Positions 61,138-64,000 of a stretch of DNA of 64,000 nt are shown piece by piece. Position numbers and translations under genes: made by a program. A model generated the notes under the pieces. The model searched no databases. It was not told the DNA's origin and saw only the letters and a list, made by a program, of their open reading frames with translations. Every line of letters begins with the position of its first letter. The stretch's first letter is position 1. The stretch comes from JBBDXS01 sp040902195 (GTDB taxonomy: Bacteria; Chloroflexota; Dehalococcoidia; DSTF01; RBG-16-68-14): positions 62,001-126,000 of the forward strand of contig JBBDXS010000012.1 of NCBI GenBank assembly GCA_040902195.1, read 5' to 3'.

Positions 61138-63156
61138 CTATGCGTGCAGGACCTGGGCGACGTCGTGCAGGCCCAGCTCTTCGAGCTTGGCCCTGCTGGG
61201 CGTCGCGGTGTCCGCGTCCCAGTCGCACGCCGCCAGGTATTCCTGCTCCAGGGCCTTTGTGTCCAGCGTGACGTTCTCGTGCGGGCCAGCAGCTAGCGGC
61301 TGCTCGCCGGTGACCCGTGCCGGGACGTGTCGCTTCGTGACGATGTCACCCTCGCGGACGCTAAAGGCCATGCGCAGGTTCGCGATGCGCTCGCCAGCCT
61401 TGATAATCTCCTCCGGAGTCGTGTCCCATCCCGTCGTGAGGTTGATCCACTCCGGGATGCGGTCGTTGGGGGCAGCCATCATGATGAACTGGCACATGCC
61501 GGCGGAGTTGACGACGTGCATGTACTCCGAGGCGCCCTTGTGGTGCTCGCCGCGGCCCTCGTAGACGGCGCGGTCGGGCTGGGCCGGTGGCACGCCCCAC
61601 TTGGCTCGGGCGGCGCCCTCGTACTGGGTGTGACGGGCGGGCGTCGGATCGAGCTTGTAGGCGGTGAAGTATTCGGGCTGGAGCTTCGGGTCGTGCATCG
61701 GCAGCTCTTCGCCCGCGATGTGGATGGCGAACTCCTGGGCGGCGGGGCCGAGGCGCTCGGCGGCGCGCATGGTGCCATCGGCGAAGATCTCGCCGACGCC
61801 CTTGCGCTCTCCCATAAGCTTGAGCAGCTCAACTACGGACTCGGTGTTGCCCCAGGTCAGCTCCAGACCGCCGGTGTCCTCCTTGGTGATGACGCCCTTC
61901 TCATAGCACTCGAAGGCGAAAGAGACGGTAGCACCGGCCGCGATGACATCGAAGCCGTACTGGTTGCAGAGGTGGTTGCAGTACTGGAGGGCGTTCACGT
62001 CCGAGGAGAGGTTCATGGTGCCGAAGGCGGCGGCGGCCTCGTACTCGGCGCGGTGGGTGTGCTTCGGGTAGGGGTAGCGCGGGTCGTTCTTGATCTGGCC
62101 ATCGGTGGCATCCTTCGCGTCGAGCTTCTCGATCTCCGCCGTGAGGGCCGTAGCGGCCTCCTCGCTGGCGCCGCTGAGCTGGGCGATAAACCCCTCGCGC
62201 TCGGTGGCTCGCTTGGCGACGCGCTCCTGGGCCTTGGCCTCGTGCTCGTCCCAGCCGTGGCTTTCGCCACCACAGGCGAGGGGGCAGTGCCAGCACGCGT
62301 ACTTCTTGTCCATCTTGAGGTTGAAGTTGTCGCCGGCCAGCTCGCCGGCTGTCGGGAAGTCGACCGAGCCGACGCCGGCCCAGTTCTTCACGGGCGAGTC
62401 GCCGGACATAGCCGAGCCGGCGGTGATGCCGGTTGTGCCGTAGGCGCGGAAGAAGCCGGCGAGCGGCTTGCTGAACTCATCGAGCGACTGGCGCACCATC
62501 ATGCGCACGTCCTTGCTGTCGCCCGCCAGGATGTTCTTCGAAGCGAGGCAGACGATCGCCTTGACGTTCTTGGAGCCCATGACCGCGCCGACACCGCTGC
62601 GGGCGGCCAGGCGACCGCGCTCGTTGCAGATGCCGGCCATGAGCGAGAGGGTCTCGCCGGCGGGGCCGATGCAGGCGACACTGGCCTTCTTGCCGTGGCG
62701 TTCCTTGAGGGCCAATTCGACATCGATGGCAAGCATGCCCCAGAGGTCGGAGGCATCCTTAATTTCGACCTGGTCGTCCTGGATGAAGATGTAGACCGGC
62801 TTCTCGGCCTTGCCGTAGAGCATCAGGCCGTCCCAGCCGGCGTGCTTGAGGAAGGGGCCGAAATCGCCGCCGCAGTTCGCGTCGCCCCAGCCGTTGTTCT
62901 TGGGCGACTTGGTGACGACCTGGTAGCGGATGCCGAAGAGCGGTGTGCCGGTCAGCAGGCCCGGGAAGAATCCGATGACGTTATCGGGGCCGAGCGGGTC
63001 GGCGCCCTGGGGCACGCGGTCGAACAGGAGGCGGGCGCCGAGGCCGTAGCCGCCCAGATAGGTGCGGTACATCTCCTCCGGGATCTCCTCCGGCTCGGCG
63101 GTGCCTGAGCTCAGCTTGATGTTCAGGATCTTGCCGTTGATGGCGGCGTTCAGCAT
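61138..63156 (-). CDS. Aldehyde:ferredoxin oxidoreductase family (tungsten/molybdenum)
   Basis: 672 residues; ATG 63156 has GGGAGG upstream. N-terminal pterin-binding part with YLGGYGLGARLLFDRVP and ARSGVGAVMGSKNVKAI; 4Fe-4S ligands C288, C291 and C295 in ACWHCPLACGG, and a later Cys (SAGMCQF) probably the fourth. Residues about 303-362, right after the cluster motif, form a charged helical insertion not usual in the family. Oxidises an aldehyde or related substrate with ferredoxin. A MoaD-like gene follows. Confidence 0.93.
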   Translation of the reverse strand: MLNAAINGKILNIKLSSGTAEPEEIPEEMYRTYLGGYGLGARLLFDRVPQGADPLGPDNVIGFFPGLLTGTPLFGIRYQVVTKSPKNNGWGDANCGGDFGPFLKHAGWDGLMLYGKAEKPVYIFIQDDQVEIKDASDLWGMLAIDVELALKERHGKKASVACIGPAGETLSLMAGICNERGRLAARSGVGAVMGSKNVKAIVCLASKNILAGDSKDVRMMVRQSLDEFSKPLAGFFRAYGTTGITAGSAMSGDSPVKNWAGVGSVDFPTAGELAGDNFNLKMDKKYACWHCPLACGGESHGWDEHEAKAQERVAKRATEREGFIAQLSGASEEAATALTAEIEKLDAKDATDGQIKNDPRYPYPKHTHRAEYEAAAAFGTMNLSSDVNALQYCNHLCNQYGFDVIAAGATVSFAFECYEKGVITKEDTGGLELTWGNTESVVELLKLMGERKGVGEIFADGTMRAAERLGPAAQEFAIHIAGEELPMHDPKLQPEYFTAYKLDPTPARHTQYEGAARAKWGVPPAQPDRAVYEGRGEHHKGASEYMHVVNSAGMCQFIMMAAPNDRIPEWINLTTGWDTTPEEIIKAGERIANLRMAFSVREGDIVTKRHVPARVTGEQPLAAGPHENVTLDTKALEQEYLAACDWDADTATPSRAKLEELGLHDVAQVLHA

Positions 63157-63233
63157 CGGTGCCTCCCTCGTCCAGACGATGACCTTGGTGTCGTGCATGG
63201 CCGGGAGCAAGCGCTCCAAGGCCGCGGAGACCA

Positions 63234-63239
63234 ATTATA
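63234..63239 (-). promoter_or_regulatory. -10 box of the AOR gene
   Basis: TATAAT on the minus strand about 78 bp upstream of the ATG; no clear -35 box. Confidence 0.4.
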
Positions 63240-63269
63240 CGCTATCGCCTGTCGAAATGGCACCCTCCG

Positions 63270-63313
63270 GGCTGGAGGCTGGACGCTGGTAGTTGGTCGC
63301 TGGTCGCTGGTAT
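63270..63313. repeat. Degenerate tandem repeat of GGCTGGA/GGTCGCT units
   Basis: About six 7-bp units in the gap between AOR and the M16 peptidase; nothing else is recognised in 63314-63500. Confidence 0.55.
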
Positions 63314-63517
63314 GGTGCGAGACGCTGTCGATAGGGCCTCACAGAGCTGCAGCGTCGATGTGGCGCTTTGGCCCATCCGATGGCGTGCCCTATAATCGTC
63401 TGCGAACGGCTGCCGCCTGGCGCCGTCCCAAAGTTCTTCCTGGCAACTTGGTAAGCTGGACGTACGCAGGCTAGCGCCCCGCGAACGACACACGTCGAGT
63501 AAGGAGCAGCAGCGCAT

Positions 63518-64000
63518 ATGGCAGAGATCCATTGGGATATCGAGACGCTGGAGGGCGGCCTGCGCGTGGTCACGTCGTCCGTCCCGACGGCGCAGTCCGT
63601 GAGCGTGAACGTATTTGTGGGCGTCGGCTCGCGCGCCGAGAACCCGCGCACAAACGGCGTCTCGCACTACCTCGAGCACATGATGTTCAAGGGCACCGAA
63701 CGGCGCAAGACCGCGATCGAGATCGCCGAGGCGATCGAGGGGGCCGGGGGCGTCCTGAACGCGTACACCAGCCAGGAAATGACCTGCTACTGGAACCAGG
63801 TGCCCTTCGACAAACTCTCGGTCGCCATGGACGTGCTCGCAGACATGATGCAGTCCTCGCTCATCGACGCCGAGGAGCTGGACCGCGAGCGCACGGTGGT
63901 GCAGCAGGAGATCCGGCGCGCGTACGACCAGCCTTCGGCGTGGGCCGGACGGCTGCTCACCGAGGCCTCGTTCGGCGACCAGCCGCTCGGCTGGCCCGTC
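63518..64000 (+). CDS. M16-family zinc peptidase, 3' end beyond the window
   Basis: 161 codons are visible, starting MAEIHWDIETLEGG with AAGGAG 12 nt upstream. The inverted zinc motif HxxEH is in SHYLEHMMFKGTERRK, and the distal Glu in LDRERTVVQQEIRRAYD. This is the N-terminal catalytic half of a processing-protease-like enzyme (pqqL/YmxG type). The frame is still open at the window end. It probably degrades or processes peptides at the envelope. Confidence 0.93.
   Translation, partial: MAEIHWDIETLEGGLRVVTSSVPTAQSVSVNVFVGVGSRAENPRTNGVSHYLEHMMFKGTERRKTAIEIAEAIEGAGGVLNAYTSQEMTCYWNQVPFDKLSVAMDVLADMMQSSLIDAEELDRERTVVQQEIRRAYDQPSAWAGRLLTEASFGDQPLGWPV

Noticed and set aside
61327..63108. A 593-codon plus-strand frame opposite the AOR gene
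   Set aside because: Antisense shadow with no recognisable features; the AOR motifs are on the minus strand.

Overview
The window is a GC-rich (about 65%) bacterial chromosome segment packed with short operons on both strands. The CIRCE-controlled hrcA-grpE-dnaK order, pyrG-tal-rho linkage, an AOR-family tungsten/molybdenum oxidoreductase, acyl-CoA-type enzymes, several apparently leaderless promoters and abundant degenerate intergenic repeats fit a Chloroflexota bacterium (Dehalococcoidia-like). That placement is an inference from gene content; no rRNA gene or ribosomal protein is present to prove it.

Layout. 1-9.2 kb: a TetR regulator divergent from a small membrane-protein operon, DNA polymerase IV, a PadR regulator, quinolinate synthase under a palindromic operator, a PQQ-type lipoprotein, a divergent alkylation-repair pair (Ada-AlkA fusion and Ogt), QueD, and a NYN-domain protein behind a transcription-attenuator-like leader. 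9.4-15 kb: dcd-ribD-phosphotransferase, then ribE-ribBA-ribH, together the whole riboflavin pathway. 15-26.8 kb: membrane proteins, a PEP-utilising mobile-domain protein, an isopropylmalate-dehydrogenase-family enzyme, and a cluster that looks like acyl-CoA or aromatic-CoA metabolism (MaoC-like dehydratase, PaaA-like diiron ferritin, SDR, CoA-transferase). 26.8-34.3 kb: dnaE, a broken acetyltransferase, glyoxalase-fold protein, NifU-like protein, fabD and fabF. 34.3-37.1 kb: an island of lower GC with a lone CHC2 zinc-finger protein and a type II restriction-modification pair. 37.1-44.8 kb: recJ, lipoprotein, a DUF433/DUF5615 toxin-antitoxin pair, dnaK-grpE-hrcA, and two tiny coupled ORFs. 44.9-49.8 kb: accessory genes (ACR3 arsenite pump, arsR remnant, DUF2180, katG) ending in a 280-bp pile-up of repeats. 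49.8-53.3 kb: fabH, HIT protein, a ketosynthase lacking its catalytic cysteine, and a metallo-hydrolase. 53.3-64 kb: a hypothetical gene, a frameshifted methyltransferase, a LysM/M23 peptidase, rho-tal-pyrG, a MoaD-like protein, the AOR gene, and the start of an M16 peptidase.

The most unusual content is non-coding. At least ten short palindromes share a CCTACRG tail and (often) a TGAA loop, while their 9-bp arms differ and change in a compensating way. Two other repeat families, one of about 25 bp and one of degenerate 7-8-bp tandem units, are scattered through the same gaps and reach into dnaE and recJ. Separately, one TetR-type operator is embedded in identical promoter architecture at two loci 35 kb apart, defining a small regulon that can be read directly from the sequence.
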